A stretch of DNA of 64,000 bases, from NCBI RefSeq assembly GCF_002127325.2, contig NC_035443.2, positions 119,874,462 through 119,938,461 of the forward strand, in the 5' to 3' direction. The number at the start of each line of letters is the position of its first letter. The first letter of the stretch is position 1. The translations under genes were made by a program, and so were the position numbers. Positions 35,008 through 46,938 of this stretch are shown piece by piece. The notes under the pieces are model-generated. The model saw nothing but the letters and a program-made list of their open reading frames with translations, did not search any database and was not told the DNA's origin. This stretch comes from Helianthus annuus. Lineage: Eukaryota > Streptophyta > Magnoliopsida > Asterales > Asteraceae.

Positions 35008-38000
35008 TGTGACAACCGGTAATTTACACTCTTAATTACGTGATTAACAGATAATTAACGCGATAATAGATAGTGTTTACGACGCTAATTAACTAAATTA
35101 GACCGTTGGAGTGCCCAGGAACGTTTGTTCAGCTATACAGTGCGCGTGTGGTGGTTTACGGAAAATCTGCTGAATATTACGCGACAACGGACCGATACCG
35201 TACAAAATACTGACGACACCGACAAATATGGATGTTACACGAACATTTTGTGCTTATGAAGTTTGGGTTGCAATATCAGGTCTCGCAGGAATTGCGGGCC
35301 ACTTACACATGAGATGGGCTTGTGGGCCCTGGACCAAAGCCCAAAACTCGCAAGCCTAAACCTACACATAATATACTAGATCTATTGCTTAAAGATCAAT
35401 ACAAAATCTTGCTAAATCCCTAAAAATCTATGCAAAATCTCATCAAATCTATACATAAGATTATGTTTCAAGATTTGATACACACAAGATCTATGGAAGA
35501 TTTCTATAAAATCTGTTGAAGATTTACACAATCTCCATAAATTCTTTACAAGATCTCTAAAGATCCTCACCTCTCTATATAAGGACCCATACCCCCCTTG
35601 TTTTTCATACAATCAAACACACCCACCATCAAATAGATGCCTCTCTCTCTCTCTCGATTCCTAAGCAGTAACCACAAAAAAAAAAAACATTATCCTCTCA
35701 AAATGTTGCCTCTCATCTCTCTCGAAGTATACAAAGAAACACAGAGAGTTCATGCTCTCGATTACACACATAAGTCAAAATCATGATCATCTCTCAAATC
35801 CTCATTTTCTCAAAACAACAACTCAGACACACAAACAAGCAGCTGACCCCCCTTCGATCTTCATGATTTCCGACAACCGGAGGTCACCGGCGGACCCCCA
35901 CCACGTCCGGTGGTGGTGAGCGGCGAAGAGAGAGAGAGCCGAGCAGAGAGAGAAAATCGAGCAGAGAGGAAGTACCGGCGGTCGGTACCATTGACCGCCG
36001 GACACTGTCTTTATCCGGCAAGTTCACCGGTCTCGAGTTCAGTTTGGTTGAAGTTCGGGTCGGTTTCAGGGGTTTCGGTGGTGGTGCGGTCACAGGAGCG
36101 GCAACAGACAAGCGGGTCGAAGGGAGGTGATGGAGAGGACCAGTGGTGGTGGTCAGCAGGCGGTCGAAAACTCGGACCGGCGGTCCTTGTCTCGGCCCAG
36201 CGATCTTCGTTTTGTCCGACAAGTTTTTCCCGGTAACTACCTTCCTCATTCATCTTTATTTCTTGTGAACATGAAGATGTTGATGTTATTACTTGGCTGA
36301 TGATGTTCGGGTCGCGTTTGGTCATATCTCGGGTCACAGATGGGTTCGGGTCAACTACTGGTCAACAGAGATGTTCGGGACAGATTCGGATTCGGTTCGG
36401 TCAGGCGGTTCGGTTAACTCAGTCAGCGAGTCAGCTCAGTCAGTGGTCGACTCAGGACAGACGAGTCCACTCGGTTTGGTTTGGGTCAGTCGGTTCGAGT
36501 CAGATTAGGGAGCGGTTCGGTTAAACTCGGTCAAACTCAGTCAACTCAGCGAGTTGACTCGGTCAGCTCGGCTTTCGACACAAAAAGATGGTAAAGATTT
36601 TACGGCACACTACATTTCATTATTCTTATAATCTTACTTATTCCGTGAACGAGCTCGAACCGATACGAACTAGTGCTTAATTTACATTTTGTCGCTTTTA
36701 CGAAAATTATACATATTGATATTGAGAATATTGTTGAGTTTGACAAAATATATCGACACGTGGTTGTCGGGGGCGTCCAAAAACAGAGGAAACTCTGCCC
36801 GTTTTTCGAGAAAATCCGCAAACACAAAAGGCGTTTTATTATAAAATCCAAACAACCTTCTATGAAAACAAATACAAATATATACTTACTTTCGACGACA
36901 TTACATAACCTACAAAGCATGTTTATAACATTTCGACAAACCGCATAACAAAACTTGATGGTTTTATGAAAATAAATATGTTCAGTTATATTTATTTCCA
37001 AACAACGAACAACTCGGATTCTTTTCAAAATAAATATAGATATATATTTATTCCAAATATCGTACAACACGTTTTCTTTTACAAAAATAAATATGGGTTA
37101 TATATTTATTTTTCAAACATAACAACTCGACGATTCCTTTATAAGATAAATATAACTCTTCATATTTATTTTATACGCCTAAACGGCATATACGTATATT
37201 TTTGGCAAATATACACAAGACGTGATATATATATATAATACAAGTTATTATATATTATTTTCATACGAAACGCGATACGAGTTTGTTATATGATATTTTC
37301 ATAGAAATATTCTTTTTATACACGTACGACTACTCGAGACGTCTAGCGCAATGATAACGATATATTTATATATTTTTATATAAATATTTATTTATTTAAT
37401 TATTTTAAGACTCTCAGAAACTAAGTCTTTTTCAAGACTTATTAAATTGCTGCTAACATTAAACGAGACTTAACACGTATAACTTAATCTTTTCCATTAA
37501 GTTAACAACATACCGTTGAATCGTTCGATTAACGATTCGGTAGAGCTCGGTAACACGTAGTTACCGTTTTTGCTTAGAAACTTATTAGATATTCCGTGTT
37601 AGGAATATTGTAGGATGCACGCTAGCGAGTCTCATCTTGGAAGCGACATCACAAAGTCGTATTTAGCTAGCTTTGCACAGGAATATTCAGGCGAGTTCAT
37701 AACCCCCACTTTTACTGTTTTACATTTTTGTAAATGTTTTCGGGGTGGAAAGACATGCACGTTTTTCAAGACATACACAGTTTTCGACAAACAAAGATTG
37801 TATATTTTTAGACAAAGTTTTGCAAGAACATACAAAGTTTTGAACAAACGCAAAACTCGTATTTCTAAATCATATCACGAATGGATTTCGAGGAACTCAA
37901 ATGATTTACGAAAGGTTTATACTAAACATACCGGTTTTTACAAAACAAATGCGTATTTTCGATATGTGAATGATTTTTCGTAACTAGGGAGTCAGAGTCA

Positions 38001-38951
38001 GTCAGGGTGGCTGGGTAGGTTCAGCCAGGGTGGCTGGGGAGGTTCAGCCAGGGTGGCTGGGAAGGCTCAGTCAGGGTGGCTGGGGAGGTTCAGCCAGGGT
38101 GGCTGGGGTGGAATATATGTTACAGTAATTACGAGTACTTTATACATGGTATGGTTAGCGTAAGGAGGTTTACTACTTAGATCATGTGAGTGGGTAGGCG
38201 GAAACTTGAGGCCATTAATCCTCATGGTAGGACCGAGGGACAGGAGCGGTAGATCTATCTGGGTGTAGCGAGCCCAGCCCCAGGCCAAACAGAACGGACC
38301 TCGGGGTGACTTTGTGCCCGACGCATAAATCCGCTAGGTTTGAGTCTTCCTACTTGCACTTCACACATATCAATGGCCTTGCAAACCATTGGTGATCTCC
38401 TTTTCCTTATTTGCTACATACCAGGGATTTTATACTTACGGAAACTTTTAGTTCATACAAATTAACTACCATGTTTTATACAAATCCAAAGAATTATGGG
38501 GGTATAGAGTCAAGGTCAGGGTGGGCATTGACGGTTATGCGAACATTACAAATACAAGGCTTTACAAATACATGGTTTTATGAACATAACGTGTTACACA
38601 CACAACGTTTCCATATAACTTGGCAAGAAAATGATTTTTAAATTCATTTTCTCAATACTATTTCAAAAACCGGTTACCAAAGATTTATTTCAAACCTTTC
38701 ACAACTCAAAAGATTTATTTCAGATCTTTTACAAACAAACTATGAACTCGCTCAACTTTATGTTGACTTTTTCGCATGTTCTTTCTCAGGTTGCTTTTCA
38801 AAGTCAAGGCACGGTTGGAATAGGAGGACCATTGGAGACTCGAGTACTTAGTGGGCGTTCAGTTTCTAGAAAGACTTAGCTTATTTGCTTCCGCTGTGCA
38901 ATGAAGATACCAGTCCAGTCACGCCAGCTCTGATAATTTCGGGGTGTGACA
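35008..38951 (+). repeat. Element I LTR 3
   Basis: Last LTR of the array, with a shorter CT run near 35640. It ends GGGGTGTGACA and is followed directly by the integrase codons of D. The target duplication cannot be checked because the left end of I is deleted. Confidence 0.86.
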
Positions 38952-38952
38952 G

Positions 38953-39858
38953 CGAGACGCTCGTTTTACTTCGGAATTGTGGCAAGCTATGCACAAATCC
39001 TTTGGCTCACGTTTGGACATGAGCACCGCTTATCACCCGCAAACGGATGGACAGTCCGAACGCACCATCCAAACCCTAGAAGACATGCTTAGAGCATGTG
39101 TGATCGATTTTGGCAAGAATTGGGAGAAGCATCTACCGCTAGTAGAGTTCTCGTATAATAACAGCTACCACACTAGCATTCAGGCAGCACCTTTTGAGGC
39201 ATTGTACGGTCGTAAATGCCGATCACCTCTCTGCTGGGCGGAAGTCGGTGATAGTCAAATCACGGGCCCAGAGATGGTGGTAGATACAACGGAAAAGATT
39301 GCCCAGATCAGACAACGCATGGCGGCAGCTCGTGACCGTCAGAAAGACTACGCTGATAAGCGCAGGAAACCACTAGAATTCCCGGTCGGTGACCGGGTTC
39401 TACTTAAAGTCTCACCCTGGAAGGGTGTGGTTCGCTTTGGTAAACGGGGCAAGCTTAATCCGCGATATATCGGACCATTCGAAATTACCGAGAGAATCGG
39501 TAAGGTTGCATATAGATTGAACCTGCCTGAAGAACTGAGTGCGGTACACAACGTTTTTCACATATCTAATCTGAAGAAGTGTCTGTCAGATGAAACGCTT
39601 GTAATTCCTTTCAAGGAACTCACTATAGACGAACAGCTACACTTTACTGAGGAACCGATTGAGATCATGGATCGAGAGATCAAAACCCTCAAACGTAGCC
39701 AGATACCTCTTGTACGAGTCCGTTGGAACTCGCGACGTGGCCCAGAGTTTACCTGGGAGCGGGAAGACCAGATGAAGCACAAGTATCCCCAGTTGTTCCC
39801 AAACGAAAACCCCAGCACTGAAGCTACAACCGAATTTCGGGACGAAATTCCAAACTAA
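38953..39858 (+). pseudogene. Element D integrase C-terminal part and chromodomain fragment
   Basis: The frame picks up in the integrase core at [10 protein letters not shown] (second catalytic Asp region). It runs through [19 protein letters not shown] (catalytic Glu), the GPF/Y-like module ([16 protein letters not shown]) and a chromodomain-like end with [19 protein letters not shown] (about 39700-39760). Stop is TAA 39856-39858. It is uninterrupted but has no start and lacks the zinc-binding and first Asp parts of integrase. It is the 3' half of the pol broken at 20026. Confidence 0.9.
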
Positions 39859-39868
39859 CGGGGGATGA
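39832..39868 (+). promoter_or_regulatory. First hairpin-purine module of element D (vestigial LTR start)
   Basis: GAATTTCG-GGA-CGAAATTC (39832-39850) overlaps the last codons of pol. It is followed by CCAAACTAACGGGGGATGA and then TGTGACACCCC at 39869, which looks like an LTR start. The real LTR begins 90 bp later. Confidence 0.6.
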
Positions 39869-39921
39869 TGTGACACCCCGTTGAACGTTCTCACTTATAC
39901 TAGCTTGACAGTGACTGCCTT

Positions 39922-39958
39922 AACTTTCGGGACGAAAGTTCTTAAAACTTAGGGATAA
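39922..39958 (+). promoter_or_regulatory. Functional hairpin and polypurine tract of element D
   Basis: AACTTTCG-GGA-CGAAAGTT (39922-39940) is followed after 18 bases (including AAACTTAGGGATAA) by the 3' LTR. Compared with the first module, a T:A pair in the stem has become C:G on both sides, so pairing is kept. Confidence 0.75.
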
Positions 39959-42414
39959 TGTGACACTTCGGGTTTTCCCGGGCAACTTTCTTGATGTAAC
40001 ATTGCGTGTACGTATATTATTAAATGAAAACTATGAATTATATGTTATTACGTGTTGTACGTATGTATATTATATATATATGTGTGTGTTACAAGTGAGC
40101 CGAGACCCCAAGGACCCGACTCGAGACCACTCCCGGTCTCGAGTGAACAGTGAAAGTTTGGGCCGGTTGGGCCGTTGAGCCCCACTCGCAACATGCTTGG
40201 AAAACCCACTAGGGGTGTACCGGCTTTGTAAAGGGTATAAAAACCCAAAACCCTCACACTTTCTCCTTTACACTCTCCCTCATTTCACTCTCACACTCTC
40301 TACCTCTCCCTCACTAAAACCCTAAAACCCTAGATCATCATCACAAACCTCCTCTCATTTCCCTCTCTCGGATTCAACCAAGGACACTCGGTTCTAGCTC
40401 AACATTCTCGGTTTGAAGCGTATTCATCACATTCTCACACCTTGAGTCTAGCCGGTTCTTATCTCTTTTGGTTGAATGTTTAAAGAGTGTTGTTGTGTAT
40501 GATGATTATGTAAAGATGCTTGTTTGATGATATGAGTAACATGTTTTGCTTGATTAACCATGCTCCTTCATGTTTTGTATGTGAACGGTTGGGTAAAAAG
40601 AGGATTAGAACCATTCGGATTATGTGATGTGTTAGAGTGATCCTTCTATCTTAGCTATTTTGCTCATAATTGCTTGGTTGTGAAGGATGAACATGTGTGT
40701 GTATGAATCAATGTTTAATGATTGTTACCATCCGATTTATAGTGATAAAATAGTGCAAATATGGTGTTTAATGATTGTCTTATATGTCACATAATTCTCA
40801 TGTTATGAAGTTGTGTTAAGAACCAAGGATTAAATGTTAGTTGATTTGGTTGAATATGCATGATGAACTAAATGAATGTGATATGAACTACTTGAAGATC
40901 ATGAAAAATATTTGAAAATCATGTTGTTTGATCCGATTGTTTGGGAAATCAGACAACAAAACATGTTGGTGGAATGTTATTGGTTAGTACACATTATCAC
41001 AAATATGAAATTCTATTGGCTAGTACATTGGACAGGTTCTAGAAGGATTCTGGTGCACGTAACTGTGGTTGCGAGTCGGAACCCTTGGTTGCGACTCGAG
41101 ACCAAAGCATGATGAACCGAGACGGGCTTCAGGGACTCGAGACCGACTAAGTCTCGACTCGAGACGACATGATCTTGACTCGAGACTGGGCTCGAGACTC
41201 CTGAGATTGCGACTCGCAAGCAGCACACTCGAGACCAAAATGTGATTCTTCGAGATCTCCCGGTTGCGACTCGAGACCGTGTATTCTCGAGTCGAGACCA
41301 CCCTTGTCTCGACTGGGCTGCCTACGTGTTATTGGGCCGCGACTTGTTGGGCTATCTGTTGACTGGGCTGCATGTGTTTCTGTTACTGTTTGTTTGTGAA
41401 AATGTTAGGGCAGGCCCAATAACCCAACTGTTTGAATGTATGCATGCTCGGTGTGTCTCTACGTGTTTGCTATACGTGATTACTTGTACCCCAACTTGAC
41501 CTATATTTGGTAACCATGCTAGGACGTGGTGACCAACGTGTTTGACCGGGCATTTAATCTACCGAGCAACCCAAGGTGAGTTCACAACCTAAAGCATGCG
41601 TTCCCGGTGGTTTGGGAAACGGAACTAAAAACAACACTATCCCCTTATGAGGGATACAACTTACTTTCCTTCCCTTGTTATTGGGAACCTTTAGTTAATT
41701 ACTGTTTATACGGATTGCAACAAACGGCACTAAACGAAACTCTATCACTCAAGTCCCTACTACATAATACCGATTAGTCGCCGGGGCCAGGCGAACGGGT
41801 TATTAGTTGATAGCGCTATTTAGGTCTTACCAACCTCACACCGTGCCATGGTATGGGATCGGTCGTGAACTAATGTACTCAGGCATCCGTCAATGATGAT
41901 AGAACATTGACATCGGGGCATCCTGCGGAAACGCAAACGGTTACCTAGTGTTCGGTATTGGAAAAAACAGTTTAGTCGCTAACTTTTGGGGTAGCTCCCC
42001 ATGGCATGTATAAACGAGTAAATTAACTGGTGAAACAAGTTTTTGGTAATTAAAACTGGACAACTAGTGAACTCGCTCAACATTATTGTTGACACCATAC
42101 TGCATGCTTTGCAGGTAACCAGTGACTGAGGAGCTTGCTGCTTGGGGATGTGTAGTGTTCGTCTACCCCTGTGTTGGGTGTTAAATAAACATGAACTATG
42201 AACCGTGTTTAAAACTGTTTTACTTATGCTTCCGCTACTTACTACTATTTAAACTTAAAACCTTAAGCTCTGAACATGATATTTGCTAATCGTATGGTTA
42301 GTAAGTATTACTATGGTTAATATTTCAATTATTCAGTATGATTGGTGGCTGGATCCTGGTCAGTCACGCCCTCAAGCGGATGGTACTCCGCAGGTGGAAT
42401 TTGGGGGTGTGACA
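39959..42414 (+). repeat. Element D 3' LTR
   Basis: TGTGACACTTCGGG to GGGGGTGTGACA, 2456 bp, the partner of 14569-17023. It is followed by the target duplication GTTTG (42415-42419). Confidence 0.93.
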
Positions 42415-42419
42415 GTTTG

Positions 42420-42721
42420 TCTTTACTGCTGCTTCTTGGGCACGGCCCCGTGCTGGCTGAGCACGGGGCGTGTTCAGTATTCTGCCTTCTCTTTTTTGCT
42501 TGGGAGGATGCTGTCGAGGGGCCGGGCAATCCACTTATGTTCCTTTTCTTGTATTTATGTTAGATTTAGCCGCCTTTTTGCTTCTTTTGTTAATTTGAGC
42601 TCATTTAATCCTGAAAATACTAAAGAAAGACAAAAACACTCTTTTTCCAACATTAGTACTTAAAAGGGTTAGTTTTATGCCTTATTTGATGTAATTTATA
42701 TGTTGCATTTTACACACATCA
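42420..42721 (-). repeat. Element B 5' LTR, part 2
   Basis: Continues 13183-14568 after removal of D and one GTTTG copy. It ends at TTTTACACACATCA. It contains the palindrome pair 42441/42462. Confidence 0.85.
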
Positions 42722-44010
42722 AATTACAATTAATGAGGAGAGGGATTGTCAGACGGGCACGGGGCCGTGTGCAGCGGACACGTGGCCGTGCCCAGGCTTA
42801 TGTTCGGCCTATAAATAGGAGTGCTTGGCTTCATTGCAACTCATCCCTTGGCACACCACCTCTCTCACACTTCATCCACCACCTACCACCATCACAACAC
42901 CATCATCCACCACCATCATCCATTGTCCATCATAGAGTGTGTGAGTCGTCTCGGGATCCAAGATTGATCGTAAGAGTTCTTGACAATCAAGGCCATGTTT
43001 GCCTAAGTCTCTTACATCACTTGGTGAAGACAAGTGTTTAGTATAATACTTTTTATTTTAATCTTTTGCACTTTTTATTTGGTTTTGTATTAATGACTTT
43101 AATAACTAGTTGCTTATGTTGAAGGTGACTTTTCCTTATCGTTTGTCCGTGGTGTCTTGGCATTATTTTACTGTCTATATAAAATAAAAGATTTTCACCA
43201 TTCATATCTTCACGGTCTATATGGAGGTATGTTGGCTACCTGGTCGGCGGTTAAGGGAACGGTTTGGTAAGGGTCTTGTCCTTGTTCAGCGTTTAGAGGT
43301 CCTACAAGGGACCTGGGTCAAATTTAATAGGATCTCCTTCAATACCCATAGGTATTGGATGGCGGGGATCCAAACTCTTTGACCCCCTGATAAGTTAACT
43401 ACTATTAATACTATAACCCGGCTATTTAAGACTGTATCCCTGCTGACTCAGACTACTTAGTCGAGGGTAACGTCACCTCCAAAAGAGGGGTCTACCATAA
43501 TTTGCATTAATAACTTAATTCATTATCTTTCAATAATCCAACCCTTTAGGATTGTATCCTTGCTGACTCAAACTACTGGGTTGAGGGTAACGTCGCCTTC
43601 AAAAGAGGGGCCTATTACAATAACTAAGATAATCTCTTAAACAAGTGCAAAAGTGCGAAAATAATCAAAGGTTATACTAATACACGAGTCGGATCCAAGT
43701 GATTCATCTTGTCTATCTGTTTTTATTTTTATTTTTCAGCATTTAGTTAGTTTTTATTTTCTTAGTTTAAAAATCTCTTCTAACATTTTTATTTTATTAG
43801 ACGTTGAGGATAAACCGGTACTAAAAGCTCTTGTGTCCTTGGACGACCTCGGTATCTTACCAACACTATACTACGTCCACGATGGGTGCACTTGCCCATA
43901 TGTGTGTTTAGTGTTAGTAAATATCGTGTTTTATAAATTTAAAACTTGGCTAAAAGTGTAAAAAGGGCTTAAAATATACATCTAAAATATATACACACTG
44001 ACACGCATCA
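42722..44010 (+). repeat. Truncated B-type LTR in inverted orientation
   Basis: Reverse complement of about 7623-8910. It begins exactly at AATTACAATTAAT, one arm of the perfect 13-bp LTR palindrome (intact at 8898-8926), and ends ACACGCATCA at 44010. It keeps a palindrome pair (42758/42779) and the TATA box CCTATAAATAGG (42808-42819). The next bases, AGTTTTT, match the short leader between the LTR and primer site of element B. It may be the remains of an earlier B-type insertion, or half of an inversion. Confidence 0.8.
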
Positions 44011-46900
44011 AGTTTTTGACCAAGTGGTATTTTTATAATACCATATCCCAAGCCCGTATAAGGGAAAATAAGTTAAAAGTATTTACCTGAGCTAGATATG
44101 AGAAGTAACTCAGCCGTATATTCCTATAGCTTTATGATAATACCTTCTACTGGATGCTACTTAATCTGTATAAAAGGTTTAATAACCTATTAGGACACTA
44201 ACGGGTCTTTATTTAAGTCAAGGACTTAGACCGGTTAGCTTGAAAGAAACTTTACGGTTCTAAACGCTAGATTAAGCGGAGACCGGAATAGAATCTGGTT
44301 TAGACCCAACAAGTTTGGATACTTGTATAATATGGGTAAACTAAACACATTCTGGAAATTGAGAATTTATTGATAAGGTTAAACCCGTTTCAGCTATTTT
44401 ACGTAAACTAGTCACATAAACCGATCCGAACGCATTAATGCATAACGGGTAACCAAATGAATTATATACAGGTCTTAATTGTTATTATGCTTAAAATATG
44501 TTAATACATTAGTAGGATGTTAACATATATGCCCAAAAAGTATTTAAAACCAATTTAAGTCCCGTAAGGGCATTTTGGTCATTTTAATGATTATAAAAGA
44601 GATTTTATAACAAACTGAGGTTCTGGTCTTTGGTAATCAGTAAAAATATTTATTTTTATCTCATTACATCAGTAAGATACTACATATATGTGAGGTTTAC
44701 CATTTAAGGCCAAACTATGCCCCGAAAGGACATTTTGGTCATTTCACATATGCTTTTAAGGACATTTTTGGAAATCTGAGTTCATGACTTATACCTACTG
44801 TAATAATATTGAAAGTTGTTTTAAAATTCAGTAGGTAACAAGACTTAGGTGTTAAATATGGTTTTAAACCATACTATGCACCTAATTAGTGTAAAACTCG
44901 CCAATTGACGATAATCGAGGTGTTTATGTAAATCTGAGATTTTGATCAGGTTTAAATGCTCAATATGATTTATTTAATGTATGAAATCAGTAGGAAAAGC
45001 TTTGGCATTCAAATCATTTGTTAATCTCATTTTATGCATGAAAAGAGTATTATCGTCATTTACCAAATTACACAAGAACTCTATGATTTAAACAGATTAT
45101 AATCTAACCAAAAATCTTAAAAATCCTTAAAATAATATCTTAACAGTAGGTAATGAGTTTTGGTTCAAAATCCAAGTTTAAACATGTCTTATGCAAGATA
45201 TCGCAATTTAATTAATAAAAAGCTTCTAATTACGATATCGAGCATAACTTCTGTTTGAGACCAAGAACTGATGTCAAACTTTCGGGACAAGCTTATATAT
45301 CAGTAGTAAAGGTTTTTGTCCTCTCACATTTCTAAAAATCTCATTTATATGTCAAAAGGGCATTTACGGCATTTATAAGCATATTAATAAACAAGAGCAT
45401 ATAATTCAAACTACTAAGGATCAAGCAATATAACTCCAGAGGGTTATACTACTGTATAATATGGTCCTAATGGAAGCTTAAAACATGGAAGAATTAAGAT
45501 TAAACGGGTCAGAACTGAAAGTCAAAGCAAAAGTCAAGCTTTTGCGACTTTCGGTTATAAACTGACCTTAGACTGATAATTGTCGGGTTAGACCTGGTTA
45601 AACATGTTCTAATACTAATTACCAAGTTATTAGAATGTTAAAATATAATTTATAACTTCTGTTTTATTAGTTTAAATTATTTTTAAAGTTTCTGTCCAGT
45701 TTGACTTTTCGACTAACTAGTTTGACCCGACAATTAACTAGTCAAACGAAATAATTAGGAGGTGCCCTTTTAAGGGTTAACCACCTACCTTAATATGGTT
45801 CCATAACCACTTTCATTTCGGTCAGTGGCTGAACCATTTGTGATTAAACCGAAATTCAAAGTCTAATTACGATATATTTGAGTTTTCGGTTTTTAAGCTA
45901 ATAAAATGGACTAAGCAAGGGCTAAGACACTTACATAAGGTCCTAGCTATCTTTTCTACACTTCTTGATCCTCTTCTAAGGCCAGGAGACTCCAGATGAT
46001 AGTGGTGTGGTTCTTGCAAGTGAATGAGCAAATGACGACATTAACTTAGGAGCCTTTATATAGCAAAATGGCATGCAAGGAGATCAAAGCAGGTGTTTTG
46101 GAGGCATCTAGGATCACCCTAGGTGTCCTAGTGGTATTATAAAACCAACAAATAGCTCCTGGAATTGAAAAATTGGCTCCAAAGTCAGTGTAACAGGCTA
46201 TAACATGCAGCTGCCAGTTTTTTGGATGCTGGCAGCTGCCACGCGGCCCGTGTAAGGAATCACATGGGGCTACACGGCCCGTGTCAAGGTGTGGCACAAG
46301 TTAAACAACTTTCAGCTGTTGGCAGTTTCAGTCCCTGGACCTTTTAAAGCTTTATTTCTTTCATTTTTGGCATATAAGGCCCTTGTAGTTAGTTTGTAGA
46401 GGTTCAAGGGAGTATAACCAAACTCCGTTAGGCCCGATTTCGTTAATTGATCACCGAAAACATAAGTTTCGCCTTGTTGACACTTTAAACCCTAATTCTT
46501 GGGAATTTACATAAACAACGTATAACGATCTCGAAACCTCATGAAATTTATATCACTTGTTCTTGAGAGCATATTTGAATATTTCGAAGCCTCATGTTTG
46601 TTAAAAGGTCACTCAGCGGTAAGAATTAACACGTTGACACATTTAAACCCCTGTAGTTTATAATCCTACGATTATTTTAAATAAACGGCTTCTTATATCC
46701 AATTAATCACTCATTTAACAATATATTCTCCGAGTATGGTCATTCAGAGGCACAAGTTTGGCATGTTGACACTTTTAGTCCCTTCGCATACATAATTTCA
46801 TCATTTGTCAACTTTAGTCCTTCAAACTCAAACTTTCACATATTTAGAGTTTAGGACACGTGTCTTTATATAATTGGACACGTTTTTACGTGGTGTTACA
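44011..46900 (-). repeat. Element C 3' LTR, main portion
   Basis: Ends on the plus strand with GGTGTTACA; the minus strand begins TGTAACACCACG. The polypurine tract of C lies directly outside. It has a TATA box, TATATAAAGG on the minus strand (46053-46063). Two CACG-N-CCGTG-type palindromes (46240-46252 and 46273-46283) lie downstream. Otherwise it is non-coding and AT-rich. Confidence 0.72.
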
Positions 46901-46938
46901 TCCTCACCCCTTTAAAAGAAATCTCGATCCCAAGATTT
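46901..46938 (-). promoter_or_regulatory. Element C hairpin and polypurine tract
   Basis: The minus strand has AAATCTTG-GGAT-CGAGATTT (8 pairs with one G-T wobble, 46938 down to 46919), then TCTTTTAAAGGGGTGAGGA and the LTR start. The stem overlaps the pol stop codon (46937-46939). Confidence 0.7.

Larger units (their letters stand above)
20030..38951 (+). mobile_element. Element I: tandem array of a non-coding LTR element (three LTRs, 6.85-kb period)
   Basis: The order is partial internal (20030-21301), LTR (21302-25256), internal (25257-28155), LTR (28156-32108), internal (32109-35007), LTR (35008-38951). LTR starts are 6854 and 6852 bp apart. All copies are near-identical, differing mainly at microsatellites and a few bases. 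No gag or pol is encoded, so this is a large non-autonomous derivative. Its tRNA-Met primer site and pre-tract hairpin tie it to Tekay-type elements. The right end joins the pol of D at 38952-38953. The left LTR, part of one internal region and about 1 kb of D pol are missing, with a short shared word (CCTA/ATTAATG) at the left junction. Confidence 0.88.
14569..42414 (+). mobile_element. Element D: Tekay-like chromovirus, interrupted by the element I array
   Basis: The element has two near-identical LTRs (14569-17023 and 39959-42414), a perfect 5-bp target duplication GTTTG (14564-14568 and 42415-42419), a tRNA-Met primer site, a gag-protease-reverse transcriptase frame, an integrase-chromodomain fragment and a polypurine tract. 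The pol gene is broken: RNase H and most of integrase are gone, replaced by 20030-38951. The element cannot move by itself. Confidence 0.93.
7623..42721 (-). mobile_element. Element B: non-autonomous Athila/Tat-like LTR element, interrupted by element D
   Basis: Two direct LTRs of about 1.69 kb flank a 3.87-kb internal region (9309-13182). On the minus strand the LTR starts TGATGTGTG and ends CGCATCA. Next to the upstream LTR is a tRNA-Asp-type primer site, GCGCCGTTGCCGGGGA, and next to the downstream LTR a polypurine tract, TTAAGTGTGGGGGTA. No reverse transcriptase or integrase is encoded, only short frames, so it must have moved with help from an autonomous relative. Flanking bases CCGAC (left) and AATTA (right) do not match, so there is no intact target duplication. 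The right end abuts an inverted, truncated copy of the same LTR. Confidence 0.8.
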
